Source of the DNA: Diphasiastrum complanatum
Lineage: Eukaryota > Streptophyta > Lycopodiopsida > Lycopodiales > Lycopodiaceae
DNA length: 64,000 bases
Assembly (NCBI GenBank): GCA_029204225.1
Contig: CM055106.1
Span: forward strand, 16,494,022 to 16,558,021
Reading direction: 5' to 3'
The first letter of the stretch is position 1. Every line of letters starts with the position of its first letter. The notes beneath the pieces are model-generated. The model was not told the origin of the DNA. It searched no databases and saw only the letters and a list, made by a program, of their open reading frames with translations. Made by a program: the position numbers and the translations under genes. Shown one piece after another: positions 1-11,308 of the stretch.

Positions 1-67
1 ATCATAATATATTGTTTCCCTCATCATTTCAAGTGTTTTAGGATCCTTATTTGCTGTAATTTTTATA
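1..67 (+). repeat. 3' tail of the 5' LTR of Copia-A1
   Basis: The bases match the last ~67 bp of the 3' LTR ending at 5235 (both end in GATCCTTATTTGCTGTAATTTTTA then A). The final dinucleotide here reads TA instead of the canonical CA, a single point change. The rest of this LTR lies outside the window. Confidence 0.9.
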
Positions 68-80
68 TGGTATCAGAGCC
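68..80 (+). other. Primer-binding site of Copia-A1 (tRNA-iMet type)
   Basis: TGGTATCAGAGCC directly follows the 5' LTR. This is the standard plant Copia site complementary to the 3' end of initiator methionine tRNA, where minus-strand cDNA synthesis is primed. Confidence 0.9.
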
Positions 81-578
81 TAAAGGCTGAAATGAGCTAG
101 ATCCTTGGTTTTCATTCAATTTGATCACATTTTTTGATCTAAATCTTGTGTAGATTGGATCTTAGCATCTAGTATTGATTCTAGAACTCAAAGTGAGTCA
201 AATACATTGGAGATTGGTGTTGTGTGACTTCATTTGCAGGTGTTTAGGTGTCTAAAACCAGAGGCAAAGTTGAATTCAATTCACATTACCAAGATAGCAA
301 GTTTTGCTTGCTCCAAGCATTGATTTCTAAGCGAGTTTTGGAGGTGATTTCATAGAGGAGGCTTTCTAGCATTCAAGGAAAGGGAAGATCAGAGTTTTGG
401 GGACTCTTCAAGGCTGTTCTAAGGTGTAGTAGACACCTCCTAAAGTGATTTAGGTTCAGTCTTATAGGAAGTCTATTACTGATCTTTTCAGGTCCCTAAG
501 AAGTGGGATAAGGTAGACCTTCAATCAAATCAATAGAAGTAGCCTTCATTTGTGTCAAGTCCTTGATAAGGAGACTAG
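81..578 (+). other. Untranslated leader of Copia-A1
   Basis: A 498-bp stretch between primer-binding site and gag start with no open frame of note. The same leader, inverted and with some changes, lies at 47397-48194 in Copia-A2; the A2 leader is about 300 bp longer, so A1 has lost or A2 gained sequence here. RNA packaging signals would be expected in this region but none can be named. Confidence 0.6.
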
Positions 579-3500
579 ATGGCATCTATAAATGCATATC
601 TTTTGGATACTAATGAAAGGCTCAACAAAACTAACTATTCCATATGGAAAGTTAGAATGGAATCTATCATGATCATGCAAGATCTGATGGAAATTGTAAA
701 TGGTAAGGAGGGTGAACCTATTCATCCTCAAGAAAAAGCCAAATACATCAAGAGGTGCAATGTTGCACTACATTGCATAAAAATGAATGTTACAAATGAA
801 CTCTTAAGAGAGGTAGGAGATTGCACTTCAGCTCAAGATGCTTGGGAGACTTTGCAAAAGGTCTATGAATCCAAGAACCAAACTAGAATGTTAGCTTTGA
901 AGAATCAAATCTATAGAAGCTATCATAGGAAAGGAGAGAGTGCACATACTTTTGTCCTAAGAGTAAAGGAATTGAACAAAGAGCTAGCCTTTATAGGTGA
1001 CCCTATCAAGGATGAAGAGCTTGTTCAACTCATATTGAATGGACTTAGCTTTGAATTTGACAATTTGGTTCAGGGATATGCAATTTTGGGTAAGCTACCC
1101 ATACTTGAAGAACTCCAAGACACACTCATGGCCGAGGAATCAAGAAGGAGCCAAATGCAAGAGAGGATGGATAGGCTTTCCATCCAAGGTGGAGATGACC
1201 AAGCTCTCTTCACCAAAGGCAAAGGCAAGTCCAAAGGCAAAGGATCAACATTCAAGAAGTCTACAAAGCTTGAGGATCAAGAAGGACCCTCAAAGGCATC
1301 TCCATCAACCACCAAGGTCAAGAAGGACAAATCAAAGGTGAAGTGCTACTCTTGTAGCAAGATGGGGCATTATGCCTCGGAATGTTTCAAGAGGAAGCAA
1401 GATCAAAGCCAAGCCAACATGAGCAAAGAGGAGGAGGAGGAGAGTTTACATGAGGACTCTCTCATGATGTCCATATTTTCTTCAACAAGCTTCAAAGGAG
1501 AAGATCCTTGGTGGATTGACTCGGGTGCTAGTTCACACATGACTAGTAAAAGGGAGTTTTTTTCTTCTCTCTTATCTTATGATGGACCTATAAAGTCTAT
1601 CTATACAGCAAATGATGAAGCTTGTAAGATTGAAGGAGTTGGTAGCATTCCCCTTTGCTTAGGATCTTCCAAAAAGATCAACATAGAAGGTGTTTTGTAC
1701 ATTCCTACAATAACAAAGAATCTACTAAATGTTGGCCAAATGGTAGACAATGGTTTCAATGTTGACTTTGCTTCAAATGAATGTTTCATCAAGAAGAAGG
1801 GTAAGATAGTGGCTAAGGGCACTAGACTTGGCAAACTTTATAAGCTGGATGCATTTGTGGATACTAATGTTGTCATGTTGGCCGAGAAGAGCAAGATATC
1901 TACCTTTACTTTATGGCACAAAAGACTTGGACATGTCAACTCGGGTTCCATGGAGGCTATGATCAAGGAGGAGTATGCTTTAGGCCTACCAAGGTCTATT
2001 GGGAAGGAAGACAAGGTTTGTGAAGCTTGTGCCTTATCCAAGGCACATAAGAAGGTGTTTCCTAACTCCATCACAAAGTCATCTCATCCTCTTGAACTCA
2101 TACACTCGGATGTGCACATTGCTAGCACCAAATCTAATGGAGGTTCATCCATGTTTTTAACCTTCATTGATGACTACTCAAGATATTGTTGGGTGTTCTT
2201 ACTTTCCTTCAAGTCTCAAGTATTTGATACTTTTGTAAAGTTCAAGCTGTTTGTGGAAAAGCATCATAATCATAGCATCAAGATTCTTAGAAGTGACAAT
2301 GGTGGAGAATTCATCTCCAATGAGTTCAAGGCCTTTTGTGAGGAGGAAGGGATCAAGAAAGAGACTTCTTGTCCTTACACTTCTCAACAAAATGGAGTTG
2401 CTGAAAGAAGGAATAGAACATTATGTGAATGTTCTCAGGCTTTAAGATTAGATGCTTGTTTGCCCAAATCCTTTTGGTGTGAGTCTCTTGTATGTGCAAA
2501 CTACTTAATGATTAGGGTGTCTTGCAAAGCAATTGAAGGCAAAACTCCTTATGAGATGCTGTATGAAAAGAAACCCAATCTTAATCACTTGAAAGTTTTT
2601 GGGTGTACATGTTATGTGCATGTGCCATTGGAAACAAGAACCAAGGAGGATCCATCTTCCACAAGAGGGATCATGCTTGGATATGCAAGCTCAAGCAAGG
2701 GCTACAAAGTCTATCTCCCATCCTTGAACAAATTTGTTGTTTCAAGGGATGTCATATTTGATGAACATCATATGCATATGCTTGAAGAAGGCTCAAGTGC
2801 TCCAACAATCAAGAAGAAGATGGCCGAGGAGCAAGATCTTGGTTTTGAGGAGGAGCTCATGGAGGAGCAAGCACCAAACCCACCTATCACACCAAGGAGA
2901 TCTTTAAGGGCAAAAGTGGAGCCATCAAGGCTCACATATCAAGGCAAAGGACATCAAGTTGAGGGTATATCATCCACTTCTTATGCTTTATCTAGTTTTG
3001 AAGAACCATCTAATGTTGAAGATGCATTGAACTCCAAAGAATGGTATAAAGCTATATTGGATGAGTATGATGCCTTGATTGAGAATGAAACTTGGTTGCT
3101 TGTTGAGAGACCTCAAAGGAATGTAATAGGATGAAGTGGGTCTTCAAGCTTAAGTTGAATGCAAATGGGAGTGTTAACAAACATAAAGCAAGATTAGTTG
3201 CAAAAGGTTATGCTCAAGAGAGAGGGATAGACTATGAGGAAACTTTTGCACTCGTGGCCAAGATGGTCACAATAAGGCTAATCATTGAACTTGCATCACA
3301 TTTTGGATGGATTCTATGTAAAATGGATGTCTCTAATGCTTTCTTGAATGGTTTTTTGGAAGAGGATATCTATATGGAGCAGCCACAAGGGTTCATCAAG
3401 CATGGAATGGAGAACAAAGTATGCCATCTCCAAAGAAGCATATATGGCTTGAAGCAAGCCTCGAGATCTTGGAATTCAAGACTACATTGCTATCTTATTT

Positions 3501-4546
3501 CACTTTCTTTTGTTCAAAGTGAATATGATCCCACTCTTTACATTAAGTTTGATGATGTTGGTATTGTACTTTTACTCATTTATGTAGATGACATCATCAT
3601 TAGTGGAAATAGTGTTGATGGTATTGAAAAAATCAAGATAGATCTATCCTTAGAGTTCAAGATGGTAGATCTAGGGTGTCTTCACTTCATCTTAGGCATA
3701 GAAGTACTTAGAGGGTCTGATTTTATCTTTATAAGTCAAGTAAACTATGCTCAAAGTCTTTTGAAGAAGTTTAAGATGGAAGTATGCAAAAGTGTTGACA
3801 CACCAATGGAGCAAGATGTAAAAGTGCCAAATGAAGATGATGAAAGATCCTTCATGGACATCACTTTGTTTAGGCAAATTATAGGTTCCTTAATGTGGAT
3901 CACTATAACTAGACCAGATCTTAGCTTTAGTGTATGTAGGTTGAGCCAATCCATGCAAAAGCCATTGAATATCCATTGGAAAAAGGCTAAGAGGATTCTA
4001 AGATACATCTCGGGTACATTGGATTTTGGGATTCTATATAGAGGAGATGTGATTAACCTTCATGCATTTAGTGATTCAGATTTTGCAGGGGACAAGAGGG
4101 ATAGGAAATCAACAAGTGCCTATTCAACTTTCATAGGAGAAGGTGTGGTTTCATGGCTTTCAAAAAAGCAAGAAACTATATCTCTATCTTCAACCGAGGT
4201 CGAGTACAAAGCTTTGACAACCACTACAAAGGAGGTACTTTGGATCAAGAGATTATTGGTGGAACTAAAGATCATGGATTCAGAGGAGGCACCAATCATC
4301 TACAATGACAATATATCAGCCCAACACCTTGCATCTAACCCAATCTTCCATGCAAGATCTAAGCACATTGAGATATGCCATCACTTTGTGAGAGAAATGG
4401 TGCAAGCCAAGGAGATTGCTTTGGAGCATGTTCCAAGCAATGAATGTGTAGCTGATCTACTTACTTAACCACTTCAAAAGACACCTTTTATGAAGTTCAG
4501 ATCATCACTTGGAGTGATTAGTAAAGCAATGATTGAACCAAGCTAG
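579..4546 (+). pseudogene. Copia gag-pol polyprotein, frameshifted and with one nonsense codon
   Basis: The reading frame starts at the ATG at 579 (MASINAYLLD...), as in the sister copy. Domains: gag with the NYSIW signature near residue 19; a CCHC zinc knuckle (C256, C259, H264, C269); an aspartic protease with WWIDSGAS (D314); integrase zinc motif H447/H452/C481/C484; integrase catalytic D511, D573 and E609 (D,D35E spacing); reverse transcriptase with YVDD at about 1002-1005; RNase H ending in VADLLT. Two lesions make it non-functional. One C is missing near 3133 relative to Copia-A2, so the frame ends after residue 851 and resumes at 3131. A TAA replaces a lysine codon at 4466-4468, where A2 reads on for about 27 residues to a TAG at 4544-4546. 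The inferred ancestral product is 1322 aa. Confidence 0.95.
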
Positions 4547-4549
4547 ATA

Positions 4550-4560
4550 GTGAGGAGGAG
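4550..4560 (+). other. Polypurine tract of Copia-A1
   Basis: GTGAGGAGGAG lies immediately before the 3' LTR start TGTTAAAAAT. It is the expected plus-strand primer site, and the same tract precedes the LTR in Copia-A2 (complement at 43413-43423). Confidence 0.85.
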
Positions 4561-5235
4561 TGTTAAAAATTTTCAATTCTAGCTTGACTAGTTTTGGTCA
4601 TATGACTTGTAAATAGTTAGATGGTCATGATGTGGCTTGTCACACGTGCCAAATAGCATAGGAGTCCATTCATAAGGATGTTCTGAAGTAGACCTAAGTG
4701 TTAGAACCTTTGGAATGAGTCCAAATTATGCTTAGATACAAGGGAGAAAAAATAGGAGCTATTTTTGGTAATTTTTGCATTGTTGAGGGATCTCCAAGAT
4801 TCCAACCCTAACTTGGTAGGGATGAAAGATCCACCAAAATTAGCATTAGCGATAGGTTAAGGGCTACTCATACCTGCCCAAAACCGTGATGGATCATGTA
4901 TATATAGGTGATGATATCTCACCAAAATCAATCAAGCAATTTCATGATTTTTCTCTCATAATGGTGCAATTTCTCTCTATGTTCATAATTGTTTGAGTAC
5001 TTGTGATTATTAATGATTATAGGATTGAATGTAGGTCTAGTGTACAGTACTCAGACTGTGGGAGACCGTACTTTCACACGTGTGAAGCCTTCTTCAAGGA
5101 TTTTTAGTGAGGTTCAAGCATAGATTTTTGATGGATTTTGATGGTTCAACTTGTGCTAATCTTATGAAATCATAATCTATTGTTTCCCTCATCATTTCAA
5201 GTGTTTTAGGATCCTTATTTGCTGTAATTTTTACA
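4561..5235 (+). repeat. 3' LTR of Copia-A1
   Basis: 675 bp from TGTTAAAAAT to TTTTTACA, with terminal TG..CA. A TATA box (TATATAGG, 4899-4906) in the middle probably marks the U3/R transition. The same sequence occurs inverted at 42731-43412 and 48208-48889 (682 bp each). Confidence 0.93.
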
Positions 5236-5410
5236 ACCATAAGAAAGCTGTTCATGAACCTTTTGACTTACAACACGAATATTTTGCGAATCTGTCGAGG
5301 TTGAACACGAATAGAAATGTTTTGAGTTCGAGTTCATTTTCTCATCCTTTGTCAAGTAAACTATGCACTTTGTTAGTAGAACCGAGATCTGTCTGACCAG
5401 GTGTTCTACA
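5236..5410 (-). repeat. Fragment of an older LTR (family C) split by Copia-A1
   Basis: Read on the minus strand this begins TGTAGAACACC and matches the first ~175 bp of the LTR at 14296-15099 (shared words include GGTTCTACTAACAAAGT and TTGACAAAGGATGAG). The match breaks off exactly at the Copia-A1 3' end, so A1 inserted into this LTR and the rest should lie left of the window. Confidence 0.75.
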
Positions 5411-7291
5411 TGCCTCTTCCATTCCAGTAGTTGTAACTCAATACCTAGCAACAAGTGCATCATTTTCATCTGATATTCCCAATGAAGGCTCTTTTTATGA
5501 ATCCACTTTTGATTCTCATCATGTTTCTGTAAATGATGTTGCATCATCATCATTTACCCATTCATCTTCTGAAATTCCTCATGTAAGTACTTTTCAAGAA
5601 ATGACACCTGTAGCTCAAGTTGTGTCAAATGTCTCTACCTCGTCTTCATCTTCAAATACAGCCTCTGCACAATTAGAACATTGTTCTTTTGAACAAGTTG
5701 AATCACTAACTGATGATTTAAAAGCTTCAATTCACTCGGTTACTGATTCTAGTAAATCAACATATCTGTGTAAGTCTGTTGATTCTCGATGTTCAAGCTT
5801 TTCACATGTTCATAGGAGACATTCTCAAAGTGATGTTCATCATTTTAAATCTAGAAGGGCTATATTTATTGAAAATTTAGAACTCTCTGAGGGTCCAAAA
5901 CATCTTGAGGTTGGAGCTACAATTCGGAATCATGAAATTCCAACACCTTCTCAACCAGTTGAAGGACCCACAAGTGTCACAGATTCAATTTATAAATCAG
6001 AATCCAAACAAAAAAAAAATACAAGAGAGAATTGAGATCTTCACTTGTTTTAATGAATCGTCAAAAATAGTTGATTACAAAATCTGAGATTCAAAAGGTA
6101 CGAAATATTATTTGCTGCTCATCATGTTGCTTACAGAAACTGAGTATCAGAGAATTTAAAGAACTAAGATCAAACATCTTTTTACGAAGTAAAGATGAAA
6201 GGAATTACTATTTGTGTGTAATAGCGAGGCTGGACAAAAACTCCTATTCGTATTTTTTAAATGCTTTGAACATTTGTCGCAAAGCTTACAAAGCAGTTCA
6301 CGCGATCGAAAACTCACGTCTTCAACGAATGCATACACGACCTCAAAAAGACCCAACATTACAGGGATCCTTACAAGGTTGAACTGTCTCTCCAGATGCT
6401 TTGAATGCAACTGCTTGGCTAAAGCATTTAAAAGATGTGCATGAAGAGAAATTGCCTAATTCCTTGTATTTTCACTTGCCACATAATTTTACAAAACTAG
6501 AGATATTTTTTATATACAAAGAGTTTGCCAAATCAAAAGATGTTCCCTATTTGAGTTACTCAGCTTATCAATTTTTTGATAAGTTGGACTTTTTCGAGGA
6601 ACAAAAATCAATTTGCTCAATCTCGAACACGCATCAACAACTGAAGAATTTCATTGGCCTCATAAATTAGAAACTTCAACTACAATTGTTGAACCTTCAA
6701 ATCTTCCTCGAGATAATGATTTATTGCAGCTTGTGCAAGGTGAGGGCGTGAAATTTATGTGGGCTCAAGGAAGAATAGGCAAAGTGTAAAAGCTTCAAAC
6801 ATGAAGTGGAGCGGTGATTTGAATGAAATCCAAATTGGAAGTCTTGTTGCACTTCTAGCTTCAGAAAACAATGAAGGACATCCATTTTGAATTGCCAAAG
6901 TACTTGGTTTCATTCAAAACAGCAATCAGACAAAAGTACTACGTGTCCATTGGTTGCGCCCACTCCAACAAATCTTTTTTGGGAAGGTATGGACTCGAAA
7001 TGTTACAATCTCAAGAGCAAGAGAAAGAGACTGCCTAAACATCAACCAAGAGTCAAAAGAATGACTTGGATTAATAGAAAAACCATCATCCTCCACTCGT
7101 CATCAACAGAAAAAAGTGACTTACAAGGTTTCTTGTCAACATTGGATGCGGATTCTGAGGAAGATCTGTCAATTGACTCCGATGAAAAAGACGGGTCTTC
7201 CACTTTATCAGCTGAAAACAAGAGTGTTGATAATATGGCAAGTTCTGAATTGAGAGGCATCAATGAAATTTTTTTAGAAAATGTACTTTAA
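5400..7291 (+). pseudogene. Broken transposon-like gene, Ser-rich then BAH/Tudor-like end
   Basis: Coding-like sequence continues across several frames with stops and shifts. An open Ser/Thr-rich segment runs from about 5402 to 6035; it could follow a splice acceptor (CTGACCAG) at 5400. Next come the pieces CRKAYKAVHAIENSRLQR (about 6280-6330), ALNATAWLKHLKDVH (from 6398) and LYFHLPHNFTKLEIF..IYKEFAKSKDVPYLSYS (to 6670). A C-terminal piece at 6800-7291 contains IGSLVALLASENNEGHPF, then TGA in place of an expected Trp, then IAKVLGF and an acidic tail. From memory, the middle resembles the DUF7869-type transposon proteins of plants and invertebrates, and the end resembles a small BAH/Tudor-like module. 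That family call is inference. The opposite-strand LTR overlaps its first ten bases. Confidence 0.4.
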
Positions 7292-8309
7292 AAAAGAGAA
7301 CATGCGAATATAATCTAAGTCGTTTTGTATTTCAATGGAATCTCGAGTTTCTTGTTCTCTTGGAATATTATTTCATTTGTAATTATGATTATGAAGTTTG
7401 CACAACAAAAAAAGAAAACTTGTAGTGATTTATTAAAAATATGTATTTTTTGGTTATTTTTTTAAATAAAATTTAGAGATTTATTAAAAAATCCATGATT
7501 TTGGCCTAAAACTAGGACCATTAAAAAACACCAAAAAAGATTACTCTTTTTTGGTCAAAGTCCCAAAACAAATGTCATCGTGTTGGTTATTGAAGACTCA
7601 AGTAAGGTCAAAGGAGTAGCAAGGAAGTGTTGTTCAAACTCACTTTTATATTATGTTTGAGCAATTTCATGTGAATGTGTGTAGATTGTCAAGATAGTGG
7701 CAATTTCATGTTAATATGAAATGGTGGGACACGCATTTTCTCTCCTGAACCAAAGAGAGAGCTCTATTTTAAAGTTCGAACTTGCCAGACATGTAGTGTG
7801 AAATGGGCCTAAGTTTGTAGGGGCAACTCAAAGCCATTTTTTGGGCCAAGCAATGTCCCCTGGCATGTTGAATTTCCCCTGGCATGTTGGCTTGCATTTT
7901 GAAGTCTGCCCAACCCTTCACTGTCGATATTCCTTTCAATGAAATGCATTTCAATTTTGACCTTTCTAATTGGAACGTGATTGCTTGAAAAAAAAATCTT
8001 ATAGCACCCTTCAACTATTTAACATGAAAAGTTTCATACTTGTCTTTCAAAACTCAACACCTTAAATAAAATGGACCAATTGTATGTCAAGATTCAAATG
8101 GGCCAATATATTGTGGCCCTTCATTTAACACTTACCAACCAAATGTGAAATAGGGGTGGTCCATTGCCCGTCAACTCGCTTGCCAAAAAATGGGTGACAA
8201 GTGAAAGGGTCAAGCAAAGGGACTTGTGTGAAAAACATCAGACACAAAGATCTGATTAAGCCCTTTGATCTTTGGCTTAGTAGGAAAGCACACCTAGCAC
8301 CATTAACAA
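7292..8309. other. No gene recognised
   Basis: An AT-rich stretch with poly-A/T runs near 7400-7540. Possible short frames on both strands show no recognisable motif. Confidence 0.5.
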
Positions 8310-8801
8310 TGTAAAAATCATGCATCTACTACACATAGAAGATGTAAACTCAATAATAACTTGACAAAATCACTTAAGTATGATAATTTATTGTTTTTGT
8401 CCATACAATGACTGTAAAATAACAATACTCACACATGTGTATCCATAACATAAGAAAAAATAGCAATCTACACACAAGTTATCATTATATCACCACCAAG
8501 ATGCAAAAATGGATGTCGAAACCCAAAGAGACAACTTCCATAAGAATGAATGAGAGAAGAAGGAGAGAAATGAAATTATCCCATGCTTGTAGCCTATTTA
8601 TAACAGCCCCTTGCCCTATTTGGATGTCCTTGCCCAAGCTTATCAAGTTATGGAAAGTTCTAGATCTCTTCCAGACCCTGGATCTAACATGACTAGATTC
8701 AATGCATCTATAATAAGAACCAATTGGAGTAGGTCTACATGCGACCTTCTCAACAATAAACTTAACATGATAAATCTCAAACTAGTTGACAATTTCTCAC
8801 A
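8310..8801 (-). repeat. 3' LTR of Copia-D (minus strand)
   Basis: Read on the minus strand it starts TGTGAGAAATTGTC, directly after a purine-rich tract (complement 8802-8814) that follows the Copia-D frame. A TATA box (TATAAATAG, complement of 8594-8602) lies inside. The distal end at 8310 (…TTTTTACA on the minus strand) is a best guess from the TG..CA rule and was not checked against a second copy. Confidence 0.6.
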
Positions 8802-8814
8802 CTCCCTCTTCAAC

Positions 8815-10912
8815 TAGATTTAGCATGGATTTAGATAGTACTCCAAGTTGGGTTCTACGCTTCATAAACAAGTCCTCTCCTCATGCTTTGGTGAAGGTAT
8901 TAACCACACACTCCCTTGATGAGACAGGTTGAAGCCACATTTTTTTCCATGACTTGTTCCCTTACAAAATGATAAGCCACTTCGATATGTTAGCTCCTTG
9001 CATAAAAGATAGGAGTACTTTCCAACATTTGAGCTAAATGGTTATCACAAAAGATAATTGGATACTTTTGAAAATCCAGTAAGCTAAGATCCATTATCAT
9101 CCTTTTGATCCATAGCATGACCTTAGTGCTTGAAGTCAAGGCTTTGTACTTGGTTTCGGTTGATGATAGAGAGAGTGTTGTTTATATTGCAAAGTCCGAA
9201 TTTGAAAATCCAAACAAGTTAGGAGATAATTGTCTATAAACAATTCCAAAATCTCTAGAACTTGAGATGTACCTCAATACTCTCTTGCCTAGCTTCCAAT
9301 GCTCCACACTAGGATCACGAATTGAATTGATCTACCAACACAATAACTTAGATCAGGTCTTGTGATGGTTAGATATATGAGTGAACCAACTAGCTTCCTA
9401 TTGAGAGTAATGTCCTCGAAGGATCTTTCATTACTTCTTGTAGTGACATTTACATTTGATTCCATAGGTGTATCAATAAATTTTGCTTTTTCCATATGAA
9501 ATCTACTAAGAATAGATTTAGCATACTTCTCTTGACAAATGAAAGTAGTTGGAGAAGTCCTATTCCTAAGATGTAGTGCAAATGACCAAGATCATGTACA
9601 ACAAATTCCTTCTTGAGTGCAATCTTGATGTCGTCTACATCTTGATTGTTGCCTCCACTCAAAATGATATCATCCACATAGATTAGAAGAATATTAACAT
9701 CATTTCTAACAAATTTATAAAAAAATGAATGATCATCTTCACTCATAATGAAATTTTTGAAAAGTAGAAAGGTGTTGAGCTTAGCATACCAACTTGTTGG
9801 TGCTTGCTTAAGCCCATACAAACTCTTTTGGAGAAAACACACATGAAATGTAGCCCTCGAATTGCTCCATGTACACTTCCTCCTCAAGATCGCATTCAAG
9901 AATGCATTAGTAATATCCAATTGCCATAGATGCCAACCATAAAGATTTTCAAGAGAGATAATGACTTGAATGCTTACCATTTTTGCCACAGGTGCAAAGG
10001 TCTCATTATCATCAATACCATACTCTTGAGCATATCCTTTTGCCACCAACCTTGTCTTGTATTTGTTGATTGATCCATATTGATTAGTCTTCACCTTGAA
10101 GATCCTTCTTGTCCTGAGGAAGTTCCACCAATCTCCATGTGTTGTTCTTCATGAGAGCTTGATACTCAAGATGCAAACAACACTATAATATTGTTCTGAA
10201 ATGGGAAAAATTATCTCGAAAAGTTGATCCTGAAAGTGTACCACCTTCATAAACATCCAAAGTATCATCAACATTGCCATCAACATCAAGAATGTTAGAT
10301 CGACCAAACACCACATCACCACTTAAAGAAAACTTTGAAATGTTTCCTTCATAAAAAATGACCTCTCTTCATATGACTACTTTCTTAGTTGAAGAAATAT
10401 AAACTTTATAAGCGTTGCTGACCTCACAATAACCAACAAATATACATTTTCTTGAAGATGGATCCTCCTTTGTCCTATCATCAAGAGTAATGTTGATATA
10501 GCAAATGCATCCAAAAAATTTGAAAAACTTGACACTTGACCTCCTACCAAATAACATCTCAAAGGTGTCTTATAACCATCCAAAGCAACACTTGGCCACC
10601 TATTAAATAAGTAATTGGCAACAACAAAATCTCACCCCAAAAGGATTTAGGAAGATTTGCAACTAACCTCATAGCTTTGGCTCCTTCACATAAGATTCTA
10701 TTCTTCCACTCAGCCACCCCATTTTGTTGTGGTTTTCTTGGATGTGTGTACTCCCTCTTGATCCCATTTGCATCACAAAATGCTTTGAACTTGGTAGAGA
10801 TGTAACCATTGTCACTCCTCAAACACTTGATCTTGGTAGAGAACCTCCCTTGCAATCTTGAACTTTACAAAGACATCATACACTGCATCCTTGCTCTTAC
10901 AACTAATTAGAT
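8815..10912 (-). pseudogene. Copia-D pol remnant: integrase end, RT, RNase H
   Basis: The minus strand from 10912 down to 8815 reads as the second half of a Copia polyprotein with many stops and shifts. Integrase contributes KCLRSDNGYISTKFKAF and the PQQNGVAEWKNR block (about 10559-10912), then VFGC-type sequence (10369-10557). RT is best preserved at 9450-10094, with LLIYVDDIILSG intact. A thumb/RNase H start (TPMESNVNV, TITRPDLSY) lies at 9289-9495, and a worn RNase H tail continues to about 8830. Gag, protease and the integrase N-terminus are missing. The break at about 10912 lies 15 bp from the LTR starting at 10927. It is not closely related to Copia-A. Confidence 0.85.
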
Positions 10913-10926
10913 TTACTAAATTTGGT

Positions 10927-11296
10927 TGTTACCGGGACGTGACCCACTATTGTCATATCAGTCGCGAGCACTGATCCAGTAGTCAGCTACTTGGGTTAGC
11001 TGAGTAGCCACACACATAAGAAATTAGCCTGTATAGTGTTACTTCCAGCACTTGCTATACTCAGGGGCATGTCTTGAGTTTTTTGATCGAATTTGGCCAT
11101 GTTGGGTCTGGCAGGTGGTAGGCCAATTTTAGGACACCTGTCTTTTTCATGCAGGTTGTGAATTTCCTATATGTACAATTTTCTTTGTAATACATTAAGC
11201 TTTTGTTGTGCCATCTTTGAGAGCTTGTGAGGAGTGTCTACGGTGATTGATTGATGTGATCTAAATACTACACTAGATCCTAACAGAATTTTAACA
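10927..11296 (+). repeat. LTR of family E with adjacent primer-binding site
   Basis: 370 bp running from TGTTACCGGG to TTTTAACA, with TGTTA/TAACA inverted ends. It is followed at once by TGGTATCAGAGC (11297-11308), an initiator-Met-type primer-binding site, which identifies it as a 5' LTR in plus orientation. No second copy was found in the window. Confidence 0.8.
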
Positions 11297-11308
11297 TGGT
11301 ATCAGAGC
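11297..11308 (+). other. Primer-binding site, LTR family E
   Basis: TGGTATCAGAGC directly abuts the LTR end, as in Copia-A1. Confidence 0.8.

Larger units (their letters stand above)
1..5235 (+). mobile_element. Copia-A1, LTR retrotransposon, 5' LTR cut by window edge
   Basis: A nearly complete Ty1/copia element. In order it shows the tail of the 5' LTR (1-67), an initiator-Met-type primer-binding site (68-80), a leader, one gag-pol reading frame (579-4546), a purine tract (4550-4560) and a 3' LTR (4561-5235). The gag-PR-INT-RT-RNase H order places it in Copia, because integrase precedes reverse transcriptase. A sister copy, Copia-A2, lies inverted at 42731-48889 and is almost identical by eye. 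The element sits inside an older LTR, whose sequence resumes at 5236. The candidate target duplication after the 3' LTR is ACCAT; the matching 5' copy would lie outside the window. Confidence 0.95.

Noticed and set aside
5215-5553. A 112-codon minus-strand frame across the Copia-A1 end
   Set aside because: It runs from A1 LTR through LTR-C sequence and antisense of the Ser-rich plus-strand frame; no motif supports it.
7415-7428. TTGTAGTG, a possible right end of a CACTA element
   Set aside because: No subterminal repeats or partner CACTA end nearby in the right orientation; likely chance.
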